Source: Treponema primitia ZAS-1 (GTDB taxonomy: Bacteria > Spirochaetota > Spirochaetia > Treponematales > Breznakiellaceae). Taken from it: a DNA stretch of 26,130 bases. Below are positions 1 through 8,066 of this stretch, piece after piece. The translations under genes were made by a program, and so were the position numbers. Under the pieces are notes generated by a model. That model was not told the DNA's origin and did no database searches. It worked only from the letters and a program-made list of their open reading frames with translations. The stretch spans positions 1 through 26,130 of the forward strand of contig NZ_AEEA01000135.1 in the NCBI RefSeq assembly GCF_000297095.1, read 5' to 3'. The number at the start of each line of letters is the position of its first letter. Within the stretch, counting starts at the first letter, position 1.

Positions 1-76
1 GCCCCGGTTACCCGGCGCTTCGCTTAGTTTCGTCTCTCTCCCCTTCCCTATATTGCCAAAGAACATGGGCTGAAAT

Positions 77-97
77 CCGCTTTTAGGCGGCTTTTTA
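77..97 (+). terminator. Weak intrinsic-terminator-like hairpin
   Basis: CCGC and GCGG arms flank a short T-rich loop and are followed by CTTTTT. The stem is only 4-5 bp, so this is tentative. It would end a plus-strand transcript coming from left of the window. Confidence 0.3.
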
Positions 98-409
98 CCC
101 TTTCACTACCCTTTTAAGGCGGTGAGGCAGACAATACTACATTTGTCCGCTTTTTGTCAAGACCTTCAACTTCAATTAATACATATAAAACGCTAATTTT
201 GTGAAAATCCAAATTACGCTTTTTTATTGAAAACCTTTCAGAATTCATCAAACATTTGATAAATAATCTGCGGTAAAAACCTTAAAAATCATCCAGACAA
301 TTTACAAAGAACAACCTCATTTACAAGAGCGAATAAGAGAATATCACCCTTTGAAAATAAGTGCAAGCCCTTTTTTTAAATTTTTTATTTTTTTCATTTA
401 AATTTTCAC

Positions 410-457
410 GAGCGTTTAAATCCTCCTCGTCCCGCCGGAGGGGGGATTTAAACGCTC
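410..457. repeat. Long perfect inverted repeat (14-bp arms)
   Basis: Arm GAGCGTTTAAATCC (410-423) is exactly complementary to 444-457, and a further CCTCC/GGAGG pairing is possible inside the loop. The hairpin lies 20 bp beyond the stop codon of the minus-strand methyltransferase gene. On the minus strand it is followed by an A-rich rather than a T-rich run, so it is not a textbook intrinsic terminator. It may still protect or end the mRNA, or be a dispersed repeat. Confidence 0.6.
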
Positions 458-476
458 TGCGATAGATTTTGAGGAG

Positions 477-1463
477 TTACCGGGAAACCTGCTCGGCTTT
501 TTGGCGTACCCATTCAAGACGATCAAAGGGAATGCCCTGGGGTATGGTGCAATCGGCCCCGATAATAATCCCCTTTTTCCCGGACGCTTTGATAAGCTTT
601 TCGGTAAAATCCTCAATTTCGGACTTTGTCCCTACCTCTATCAAGGAACCTGGGGAGTTGGCAAAACCGCCGATCACGGCGCTGCCCCCGAAGAGCTTCT
701 TCCCCTCCGAGAGGCTGATGCCATCCTCGTTCACCGCCCAGTTATAGGCTGCGGCCTTATAATCCTTCCAGGCATTCAGGTGATTTTTAACGCCCTTAAA
801 GCCGCAAATATGCAGCACATTGTTTCCCCCGGCCTTGTTCGCCGCATCCAATACTATTTTATCAGAGGGGGTGACATACCGGCGGTACTCATCGTCTGAA
901 ATTTGGGCAATATCCGGGTTCTGTACGCTCAAATAGATACCATCCGCCTTGGCTTCTTTGATTACCCGCTCGGACAGGGCGGCCAATCCCCGGGCAACAC
1001 GGATGAGGGTATCCCCTACTAATTGGGGTTCCGTTTTCAGGGTTTTTACCAGTTTTTCAACCCCAAGCAGCGATTTCAGGGTAGTAAAGGGGGAAAAGAT
1101 ATTATAAATATAGAAGGTATCCGCTTGCAGGGCGGTTACCTTTTTCACCAGGTCTACCTGCTGCTGTATCCAGCGGTGGGAAGGGTCGATGGGCTGTAAC
1201 TGGCCCAGATCCGCAATATTTTGGGTGGATTCGCCCCCGCTGGTGGGATATCCGAAAAAGCCATCGCTCATTACCTTGACAAAATCGGGGTGAAACTGGT
1301 CGATAAAACGCTTATGACCGGCAACATTGCGATCCGCGATTTGAGGGTCGGCTAGGCCCTTATATAAATCATCCTCCGGGAGAAAATGGAACCAAAAACC
1401 CACGGGGATCCGCTCAACTTCTTCATTGTTCAATGCCTTCAGTACTAACTCTTTTTTGGTCAT
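477..1463 (-). CDS. UroD/MtaA-family zinc methyltransferase-like protein
   Basis: This 328-residue protein belongs to the uroporphyrinogen decarboxylase superfamily. The N-terminus reads MTKKELVLKALNNEEVERIP, which is typical of the MtaA/MtbA/CmuA branch. It has an LHICG motif, giving His218 and Cys220 of the HxCG zinc site, and a GADCT motif near the C-terminus, giving Cys305 as the likely third ligand. This points to a zinc-dependent methyltransferase acting with a corrinoid protein or a thiol, not to haem synthesis (HemE). The substrate is unknown and no corrinoid protein is adjacent. I chose the ATG at 1463 because AAGGAG lies just upstream; an in-frame GTG at 1481 would place the start before this site. 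The gene has its own promoter and is followed by a long hairpin. Confidence 0.85.
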   Translation of the reverse strand: MTKKELVLKALNNEEVERIPVGFWFHFLPEDDLYKGLADPQIADRNVAGHKRFIDQFHPDFVKVMSDGFFGYPTSGGESTQNIADLGQLQPIDPSHRWIQQQVDLVKKVTALQADTFYIYNIFSPFTTLKSLLGVEKLVKTLKTEPQLVGDTLIRVARGLAALSERVIKEAKADGIYLSVQNPDIAQISDDEYRRYVTPSDKIVLDAANKAGGNNVLHICGFKGVKNHLNAWKDYKAAAYNWAVNEDGISLSEGKKLFGGSAVIGGFANSPGSLIEVGTKSEIEDFTEKLIKASGKKGIIIGADCTIPQGIPFDRLEWVRQKAEQVSR

Positions 1464-1531
1464 ACTATATCTCCTTTTCACATAGTATCCGTTCCGACAA
1501 TAAGGGTCTACCCTACAAACACCATCGGTAT

Positions 1532-1561
1532 ACTATAGATAATCGAAAAACACCGGGTCAA
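1532..1561 (-). promoter_or_regulatory. Sigma-70-type promoter for the methyltransferase gene
   Basis: On the minus strand, -35 TTGACC (1561-1556) and -10 TATAGT (1537-1532) are separated by 18 bp. Transcription would begin near 1525, giving a leader of about 60 nt before the ATG at 1463. It lies in the 148-bp gap between the methyltransferase and deacylase genes, so the methyltransferase can be transcribed independently of the operon upstream. Confidence 0.65.
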
Positions 1562-1611
1562 TTCGGTTCCCGGACTCCCAGGAGTAAACGATCGCCGTCA
1601 AAGCGGTTTTC

Positions 1612-2976
1612 CTATTTGACATGCAGGCTTTTACCGGCATAAACGCCGGAAAGCCGCTGCTCATCCTTGATGACCAGCTTACCTCCCACAAAGACCAGTT
1701 TTACCCCCTGGGGCGGCGCATCGGGATTACCGAAACCGGGAAAGTCCGCGGCCTCCCGGAGCCGTTCCCAATCCAGTACTACCAGGTCCGCATCAGCGCC
1801 CTCCGCAAGACGGCCCTTTTGGGCTAGACCCAGAGCCCGGGCGGGTATCAAGGTACAACGCCGCAGGGCTTCCAGGAGCGATAACTGCCCCCGTTCCTTT
1901 ACCAGGACCCGAAGAAAACGGGGGAAGGTGGCAGCGCTCTGGGGATGGCCCTGACCGGGAGGATTCTCCCCTGAATCGGTGGAAACCATCACGTCATCCA
2001 GGGAATAGGCGGTAAAAATATCATCCGGCGTACCGGCATCGTAGATCAAACTATCCCCCGGGGAATCCCGGCGTATTTCCCGGTATTTTTCCAGGTCCAG
2101 GAATTGCCCGGCATACTTACCCGTTCCGGCCCGCAGCCGATCAAAGGACATTCCCCATTCAAAGAAAACTTTCTCGTCAAAGACCGGCGTACCGGCCCCG
2201 GTAGCAAAGGCGGTATACACACCGCTGTCCGCCCATACATCGGCGCCCCGTTGACGGTAGGTATTAATAAGTTCTATGGCCCGCTTCAAACCGTCTCCGG
2301 TAAACATATATACAAGATGGGATATTATAACCCGGGCGCCGGTCCGGGGGGCAATTTCCAACGCTTCCCGCAGGGAATCGACATCGTTCAGCTTCGTCAG
2401 GCGGGTATGAATGGAAATGAGCCGTTGGGCATCCGCCGCTAGTTGGGCCAGTTCCAAAACCTCCTCCGGCGGAGAACCGGGTACGTATTCCAGACCAAAG
2501 GAGAGCCCATAGGCGCCTTCGGCAAAGGCCTTCTTCGCCAGTTCCTTCATTATAATGAGCTGATCCCGGGAAGAGGGGGCATACACATTATCCTGACCCG
2601 CCGCCGCCCGCAGGCTGGAATGGCCCACCTGTTCCGCCTGATGTATGGGAAATCCCGTTTCCTCAAATTCGGCGAAGAAGCGGGAGAAATCCACGGGACT
2701 GATACCGCAGTTCCCGCTGAGAACCGTGGTGATCCCCTGGGCCAGCAGCTTTTCTGCGCAGACCAGATGGTTGTCCGTATGGGAATGTACATCAATAAAA
2801 CCCGGCGTCAGGTAACCCCCGGCGGCGTCCACCACCTGCCCGGCCTGTGGCAGGACAGCGGACGCCGGGTATAAACCGGCTATACGGCCCCCGGCGATCC
2901 CGAGGCTTCCGATAAAATCCTTTCCGCTTTCAGGGTCCAGTATCCGGGCATTCGTAATGAGATAATCCGGAATCAG
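1612..2976 (-). CDS. N-acyl-D-amino-acid deacylase family amidohydrolase
   Basis: This is a TIM-barrel metal-dependent amidohydrolase of the D-aminoacylase/dihydroorotase-like group. It shows the HSH metal pair in GFIDVHSHTD, the GNCGIS motif with the metal-bridging Cys, SIHTR and ISH histidines, and the STDSG catalytic aspartate. The C-terminus has the usual KGRLAEGADADLVVLD beta-sandwich return. The first conventional start is GTG at 2835, which would remove about 47 residues containing the N-terminal beta strands (DYLITNARILD and following). Reading upstream stays open to a TGA at 2979-2977, and the only codons before the conserved segment are CTG (2976) and ATT (2973). CTG overlaps the upstream stop as CTGA, so I take CTG as the start, giving 454 aa, close to the family length. 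The family releases free D-amino acids, or dipeptides in related enzymes; the substrate here is not determinable. Confidence 0.8.
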   Translation of the reverse strand: MIPDYLITNARILDPESGKDFIGSLGIAGGRIAGLYPASAVLPQAGQVVDAAGGYLTPGFIDVHSHTDNHLVCAEKLLAQGITTVLSGNCGISPVDFSRFFAEFEETGFPIHQAEQVGHSSLRAAAGQDNVYAPSSRDQLIIMKELAKKAFAEGAYGLSFGLEYVPGSPPEEVLELAQLAADAQRLISIHTRLTKLNDVDSLREALEIAPRTGARVIISHLVYMFTGDGLKRAIELINTYRQRGADVWADSGVYTAFATGAGTPVFDEKVFFEWGMSFDRLRAGTGKYAGQFLDLEKYREIRRDSPGDSLIYDAGTPDDIFTAYSLDDVMVSTDSGENPPGQGHPQSAATFPRFLRVLVKERGQLSLLEALRRCTLIPARALGLAQKGRLAEGADADLVVLDWERLREAADFPGFGNPDAPPQGVKLVFVGGKLVIKDEQRLSGVYAGKSLHVK

Positions 2977-3383
2977 TCAGTTACCCCCGGGTCTCTCCCC
3001 TGGTTTTTTCTGTTTTGCAGTTCCGTCTCCCGCTTTTCGATGGCTGCCTTTACGACGGCAATTTCCGACAGTATTGCCCCTACCGCCATATCGTCCCGGG
3101 AAACGCTTTGGGCGTTCTTTTCGGTGAAACTACTGTACAGCTCCGCCCCAAGACGGCCTATGAGTTTCTTAGCCTGCCCTTCAAGCTGTTTGATTTCCAC
3201 CTTGAGGACCCCGATTTCCCCCAGCTCCTGGGCCTTAGCCCCGGCTTTGGCGGCAAATTCCTTGGAAGCCTCCAGGCCCCGGCTGCCCCAATCCTGGGCT
3301 TTCTCCCCGGCTTTGGCGGCAAACTCCTTAGATACCACGGCTCCCTGTTCCAGGAGCTCCCTCATACGATCTCCAAATGTCAT
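2973..3383 (-). CDS. Small amphipathic-helix protein with 22-residue repeats
   Basis: This is a 136-residue protein without signal peptide or membrane segment. Residues 18-39 and 40-61 are two copies of a 22-residue unit starting SKEFAAKAG-KAQ, followed by helical, Lys/Glu-rich sequence. The 22-residue period (two 11-mers) suggests amphipathic helices of the type that bind membranes or form coiled coils. The ATG at 3383 has GGAGG five bases upstream; an in-frame GTG at 3395 lies before that site and is less likely. The gene is 63 bp downstream of the large phosphatase gene and its TGA overlaps the deacylase start. I do not recognise a named family. A role next to the membrane phosphatase is only suggested by position. 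Confidence 0.75.
   Translation of the reverse strand: MTFGDRMRELLEQGAVVSKEFAAKAGEKAQDWGSRGLEASKEFAAKAGAKAQELGEIGVLKVEIKQLEGQAKKLIGRLGAELYSSFTEKNAQSVSRDDMAVGAILSEIAVVKAAIEKRETELQNRKNQGRDPGVTD
3239..3323. repeat. Direct repeat inside the small helical protein gene
   Basis: A 19-bp sequence beginning CCCCGGCTTTGGCGG occurs at 3239-3257 and again at 3305-3323, offset by exactly 66 bp (22 codons). It is the DNA trace of the duplicated AAKAG-containing unit, so the duplication appears recent or conserved at nucleotide level. Confidence 0.7.
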
Positions 3384-3446
3384 ATCGTCCTCCACTATAT
3401 TGATGGTTTAAATATACACCTTTTTGCCCAGAACCGGGAATTCTGA

Positions 3447-6400
3447 TCATTTCCTTTGGATACCGATTATGGTCAGATCATCGTACTGCTCATCCTCTTT
3501 AACCTGGGTGTAGTACATGTACGCTTCGTTACCGGGATTTTCCCGGGTTTGGGAACAGTACTCGCGGTACTGACGGAAATGCAGTTTAAGAAAACTGTCG
3601 ATCTTTTTGTCCACCAGAACCCGGGAGTCTTCACCAGCCCGGGGGTCACGGTAGAGGCGGAACATCTTTTCTACCGAGACCATGGCCATGATGGTTTCTT
3701 CCACGGCGCCATGACAGGTGGTGAAGTCGAAGTGTAATTCTCTTTCGCCTTCGGGGTTATGGTACTTGTAGAGGGTGTAGACCTGCCTGTTCATCACCGC
3801 ATTGATGATGGCCTCCACACGGTCGGCGCCCATCTCCTCATCGGCCTGACCTACCACGTGGTTGGCGTGGGGAGTGTCGATGCGGGCGTTGCCTCCGTCC
3901 TCCGGCGCGCCGGTACAGAGAATCTCCTTGAAGGCGGAGTCCCGGAACTTACGCTTGGCTTCCTCGATACCGTCGGTGTAGAGCAGGAGCATATCCCCCT
4001 TGTCGATGGTGAGGGTTTGTACCTGGTAGCCGCCCTTGGACTCTACCATAAAATTGGGCAGTACACCGGTGGCGGGGCTCTGGGGCAGGGTTAGGGTTTT
4101 CATCCTTTTTTCCGAGGAATCGTATAGGTGAACGATGTTGTCACCGGCGTTGCAGAAACGGATGATGCCGGTTTCGGAATCGAAGAGGGCCAGGGTGAAG
4201 GCGGCGAAACGGCCCTTGAAACCCAGGGTCTCAATAAAGTCGTTGATCTGGTAGACCACCTCCTCGATATGCATACCCTTTTGGGTGGGCTTCCAGGTCT
4301 TAAAATAGTTGAGGAACATGGTGGCCACCTGGATCATGATCAGCGCCGCGGGGATTCCCTTACCGGCCACATCACATTTGATGATGGCAAAGTAGCGGCC
4401 GTCCAGATCCTGGTAATCGAAGTAATCCCCGGACACGCCCTTGGCCCCTTCGTAGTAACCGAAAAACTGGGCGTTTTTGGTGTCCTTAAACCCCGAGCTG
4501 AGTTTATTCCCCTCCCGGTCAATTTCCAGGGGGATGAATTTCTTCTGCACCTCCTTACCGATGGTGAGATCCTCCGAAGCCTTGGCGGCTTTGACCAGAC
4601 CGTGGGTCATGTCGTTGATGGTGTTCCCCAGTACGGCAATCTCGTCCCGGGTCTTGATATCAATTTCAACGCCCTCAAGCTTGGCTTTGTCCTCCGTATC
4701 CCGGATGCGTTCCACATGGAATACCAGTCTTTTTATGGGCCTGATGATCAGGGCGGAAAGGGCCAGGGCGCCCACCGCGCCGATGATGATGGCCGTCAGG
4801 GCGACTATCAGCAGGACCCGGAGGAGGGAACGCTGCCCCTGGGCAATCTGGGCGATGATGGAATCGATGGACACTTCCAGCCGGATAAGGCCCCGGAGGT
4901 ACACATCCTCCGAGCCCTGGCGGAACATGACCGGCTTATAGAAGATAAAGGAGGTACCCGCCTTTTTATCCACCCGCAGGGTAGAGAAGGCCGGTTCGGA
5001 GCGGATCTCCCGGGCTATGTCGGTGAGCCGTTCGGTGAGCTGTTTTTCCAGGCCCGGGGTAGTTTCCTGAATGCTCTCCAGGCGCTGGATACTTTCCTGG
5101 TCGGTACGCAGGGCTAGGGAAACCCCTTCCTGGTTCAGGCTGGCAATACTGGCGGCCAAATCCCCCACCTCCCTGCGGGCCTGGTTGTTCAGCTCATCGG
5201 CAAGTTCCTCAATCCGCGGACTTAAGAGATCCTCCAGGCGGGAGATCCCGGGCTCAAGATCCGCCGTATCGATCTTGGTGAGGATGTCCGGGTCGTTGGT
5301 TGCCCAGATATGATCCGTAAAGAGGGTGGAGGTGGCGCCGAAACCGGTGATGGTTACGTACCGGGCTTCCGGGAGGGCGGATGCCTGGGCGGGGAGGTAG
5401 CTTAACTCCAGGACCGCGCTGCTCCGGGAGGGCAGATACGCCCGGGCGCTGGAGGCAAGGCCTTCCATTAACACGGCGGAACGGTCCCAAAGGCCCTGGA
5501 GCAGGGTCTCTTCCTGGGTGCGGGTCATGAGGGCGTACAGGGGGCCCGAGACCATGCCCACCACCAGGAGTACCAGGGCAATGGTAAAACCCGCAAGTTT
5601 AATCCGCAAACCCACTCCGCGTTTATTGATTTTTTTCAGCCGTTTTTTCTTTTCCAAGGGCATAAGATCTCCTGTAATGAGCGCAACCGTTTCAAGTTTT
5701 ATCGCCGCAGTATCCGCCAAGACCGAGGCAATGCCCCGTATGGAAGCTACCATTCCAATTCCGCACAGTAATACTATTCCAATGATGATCCAGATAATTA
5801 TATCGAACCGGTAACGCCTTTCCGCCCGCACGTTCCAGGAAGGCTCCCAGGTTTGGGAGAAATCACCAAACTTAGCGGTTCCCATTTCGTCCACAGAAAT
5901 CAACCGGTTCCCCAGGGCGATTCCCCGCAGGGGATGCTCCACACCGATCAGGAAGCTGCCTTCGTCAATATCATCGATCCGCAGGCCGGTGATTTCCCGG
6001 TCCGAGTTTATCCTGAAATCGCCGCGATCCAGGAAATATTCCCGGTCATAGGGAGGCCGGCCGTCCTGGTCCAGGAAAATCCGCTCTACGGCGCCGCCGT
6101 CAAGGAAACCCCTGCCGACAATGCGAACCGAAAGTATACCCTGTTCATCCTGACCGGCGTCCACCATGGTAATAAAGGTGTGGGGGATGTATTTGTTCAT
6201 CCGGAAATAGGCGCTGGAGGCGGGGCCGATATTACCGACTTCGTCGATGGCGAACACCGAAAAGCGCCATACCCCGTTATCTTCGTTTGAAAAAGAGACG
6301 GCAGTATCCGCCCCCATGATCCGCGGGGTGGGCGCCGGAACGGGCCGCAGGCTGAATAGTTCTTCTGCGGCCGCAGCAAAGGTTTCGTCATCCATCGGGG

Positions 6401-8066
6401 TGGATTCACCCTGGGTGAATCCACCCAGGGGAGCCATGTACTCCATGGTCCAGGTATAGCCTGCCACATCCGAGGCCGGGGGCGGGTTCCACTGAACAGA
6501 AAAACTGTTGGAGCTGAGGAAGCCCTCTTCGTCAAGGGACGGCTGGATGACATTGGCCGCCGGCGGGGGGGTAGTATCCCGGATATACTCAATCGTCGAA
6601 GGGGCGGACCAGTTACCCGCGTAATCCTGGGCGGTGACGGAAAAATACCAGCTCCCATCCTCGTCGGCGATGAGTTCCCGCCCGGTGGTTCCCACATAGA
6701 CGAGCAGCTCCCTGGGGGGGACATCCTCGGGGGATTTGCTCCAGCTGTAGGAAAAGCCCCGGATCCCCGAAGGATCCGGGGGAACATTCCAGGAAAGGCG
6801 GACCCGTTCAGCCCTGGTACGCCGGGAAGGAACAAAATTTTCCGCCGCAAGCCGGGGGGATGCGGTCGTAGTATCCGGGGCCAGGGAGTAGATACGGTTT
6901 TGCCCCCGGACCCGGGTCTGCCAGAATACCAGCAGATCGTTGCCGTCCACCACCGGACGGGCGAAGGAGGCTTCCCCGGTGGCGCCGGAAAGGTCGTAGT
7001 TCTCCCAGTTTGTTCCCCAGCGCTGGGCCAGGAACACCCGGTTCCCGCCGCGGCGGCTGTCGAACCACACCACCGTGGTTTCGCCCCGGAAATAAAACGT
7101 TATAGGGTTATTGCAATAGGCATTTTCGCTGTTTATCCGTTCAGGGTTGATGATATTCCCCGCGCTGTCCAGGGATGCGCCGTAAATCTGCGGGTTAGCG
7201 GAACTGTAATGCCGTTCCCATACCAGAAAGAGCCGATTGTCCTGGACCGAAAGGTAGGGGCGCTGGTTATCAAAACGTTCCGGACTAGCATCGCTGTTCG
7301 AATAGGGATCCCGGAAACCGGTAATCCGCCGGGCGGCGGTCCAGGTGTTGCCGCCATCGGTACTGGTTTTAAGGTAGAGCTGAAAGGTGGGGGCAACATC
7401 GACGCTGCCCACAAAGGATTGAAAAACCACATAATCGGTCCCGTTTAGACCCGCATGGGTGGGGAGAAAATTCAGCTGCATGGCGGTATCCATCACAAAG
7501 GGCTCAAAGGGGGTCCAGGTGATACCATCATCGGAACGGGCGTAAAAAATAGAAAGCGACTGGGCGATGCCCCGGGTTACAAAGAGGAGATACCCCCCGC
7601 CGACCCTGGCATAAATCCGGGGGGCCACGGAACCTTCGGCGCCGTTGTTGAGCCGGACCCTTCTGAAGCTTTCTCCCCGATCTCCTGAGATGAGGATTTC
7701 CGTCTCCGAGGCGGAGGCAGCGGCGGCCAGGATTATCCGGCCCCGGAAATCCACCGCAGCGCTGAGTATGGCGGGCTCGGCGCCGGAATAGGTATAGGGA
7801 CCGCCCACAGCGGGGTACATACGCCAGGGGTTTCCGGTCCGCTTAACCGCCAGGGAGATGGTGATTTGCCCGTCCCCGCCCCCTTCAACAGGACCGGGGT
7901 GATTTTCCTGCCAAGCTAAAATGGAAAGACCGTTGTTAAAGGCCGATACGGGAAAATCCGCCTCCTGGGGAATAAAGAAATCCGGCTGTTCCCAGAAAAA
8001 TTCGGAAAGCGCAGAAAGAGAAGCGGCGCAGCTAAGAAAAAAAAGCAGTATTGCTATACGTTTCAT
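3447..8066 (-). CDS. Membrane sensor phosphatase: propeller, Fn3, HAMP, SpoIIE/PP2C
   Basis: This is a 1539-residue putative Ser/Thr phosphatase of the RsbU/SpoIIE type. Residues 1-20 are a signal peptide. Residues about 25-395 hold repeated sialidase/BNR-like blades (for example SGDRGESF, SDDGITW, STDGGNTW). Residues 420-625 contain fibronectin-III-like segments with WYFSVTAQDYAGNWS. Membrane segments lie near 755-775, 824-847 and 1082-1108, with a basic cytoplasmic loop at 805-816 and an extracytoplasmic sensor region at 848-1080. HAMP is at about 1105-1160. The PP2C domain at 1195-1535 has SGDYFD, DVAGKG, YTDGIEEA and YDDLT metal-site motifs. The start ATG overlaps the upstream TGA as ATGA with no clear ribosome site, so translation is probably coupled. 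The likely role is sensing an envelope signal and dephosphorylating an anti-anti-sigma-type partner. No STAS or anti-sigma gene is in the window. Confidence 0.88.
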   Translation of the reverse strand: MKRIAILLFFLSCAASLSALSEFFWEQPDFFIPQEADFPVSAFNNGLSILAWQENHPGPVEGGGDGQITISLAVKRTGNPWRMYPAVGGPYTYSGAEPAILSAAVDFRGRIILAAAASASETEILISGDRGESFRRVRLNNGAEGSVAPRIYARVGGGYLLFVTRGIAQSLSIFYARSDDGITWTPFEPFVMDTAMQLNFLPTHAGLNGTDYVVFQSFVGSVDVAPTFQLYLKTSTDGGNTWTAARRITGFRDPYSNSDASPERFDNQRPYLSVQDNRLFLVWERHYSSANPQIYGASLDSAGNIINPERINSENAYCNNPITFYFRGETTVVWFDSRRGGNRVFLAQRWGTNWENYDLSGATGEASFARPVVDGNDLLVFWQTRVRGQNRIYSLAPDTTTASPRLAAENFVPSRRTRAERVRLSWNVPPDPSGIRGFSYSWSKSPEDVPPRELLVYVGTTGRELIADEDGSWYFSVTAQDYAGNWSAPSTIEYIRDTTPPPAANVIQPSLDEEGFLSSNSFSVQWNPPPASDVAGYTWTMEYMAPLGGFTQGESTPMDDETFAAAAEELFSLRPVPAPTPRIMGADTAVSFSNEDNGVWRFSVFAIDEVGNIGPASSAYFRMNKYIPHTFITMVDAGQDEQGILSVRIVGRGFLDGGAVERIFLDQDGRPPYDREYFLDRGDFRINSDREITGLRIDDIDEGSFLIGVEHPLRGIALGNRLISVDEMGTAKFGDFSQTWEPSWNVRAERRYRFDIIIWIIIGIVLLCGIGMVASIRGIASVLADTAAIKLETVALITGDLMPLEKKKRLKKINKRGVGLRIKLAGFTIALVLLVVGMVSGPLYALMTRTQEETLLQGLWDRSAVLMEGLASSARAYLPSRSSAVLELSYLPAQASALPEARYVTITGFGATSTLFTDHIWATNDPDILTKIDTADLEPGISRLEDLLSPRIEELADELNNQARREVGDLAASIASLNQEGVSLALRTDQESIQRLESIQETTPGLEKQLTERLTDIAREIRSEPAFSTLRVDKKAGTSFIFYKPVMFRQGSEDVYLRGLIRLEVSIDSIIAQIAQGQRSLLRVLLIVALTAIIIGAVGALALSALIIRPIKRLVFHVERIRDTEDKAKLEGVEIDIKTRDEIAVLGNTINDMTHGLVKAAKASEDLTIGKEVQKKFIPLEIDREGNKLSSGFKDTKNAQFFGYYEGAKGVSGDYFDYQDLDGRYFAIIKCDVAGKGIPAALIMIQVATMFLNYFKTWKPTQKGMHIEEVVYQINDFIETLGFKGRFAAFTLALFDSETGIIRFCNAGDNIVHLYDSSEKRMKTLTLPQSPATGVLPNFMVESKGGYQVQTLTIDKGDMLLLYTDGIEEAKRKFRDSAFKEILCTGAPEDGGNARIDTPHANHVVGQADEEMGADRVEAIINAVMNRQVYTLYKYHNPEGERELHFDFTTCHGAVEETIMAMVSVEKMFRLYRDPRAGEDSRVLVDKKIDSFLKLHFRQYREYCSQTRENPGNEAYMYYTQVKEDEQYDDLTIIGIQRK

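Larger units (their letters stand above)
1..476. other. Gene-poor, AT-rich intergenic region
   Basis: I see no convincing coding sequence here. Bases 1-120 are of mixed composition and bases 121-410 are strongly AT-rich with long T and A runs. A weak terminator-like hairpin (77-97) and a strong long hairpin (410-457) are listed separately. The region lies downstream of the minus-strand methyltransferase gene. Its left part may be the tail of a transcription unit that enters from outside the window. Confidence 0.6.

Noticed and set aside
416..616. Short minus-strand frame overlapping the methyltransferase 3' end.
   Set aside because: It is out of frame with an intact conserved protein, runs into the hairpin at 410-457, and has no start signal.
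4128..5117. Plus-strand open frame of 329 codons.
   Set aside because: It is fully antisense to the membrane and PP2C region of the phosphatase, whose motifs are intact; no start signal or family resemblance.
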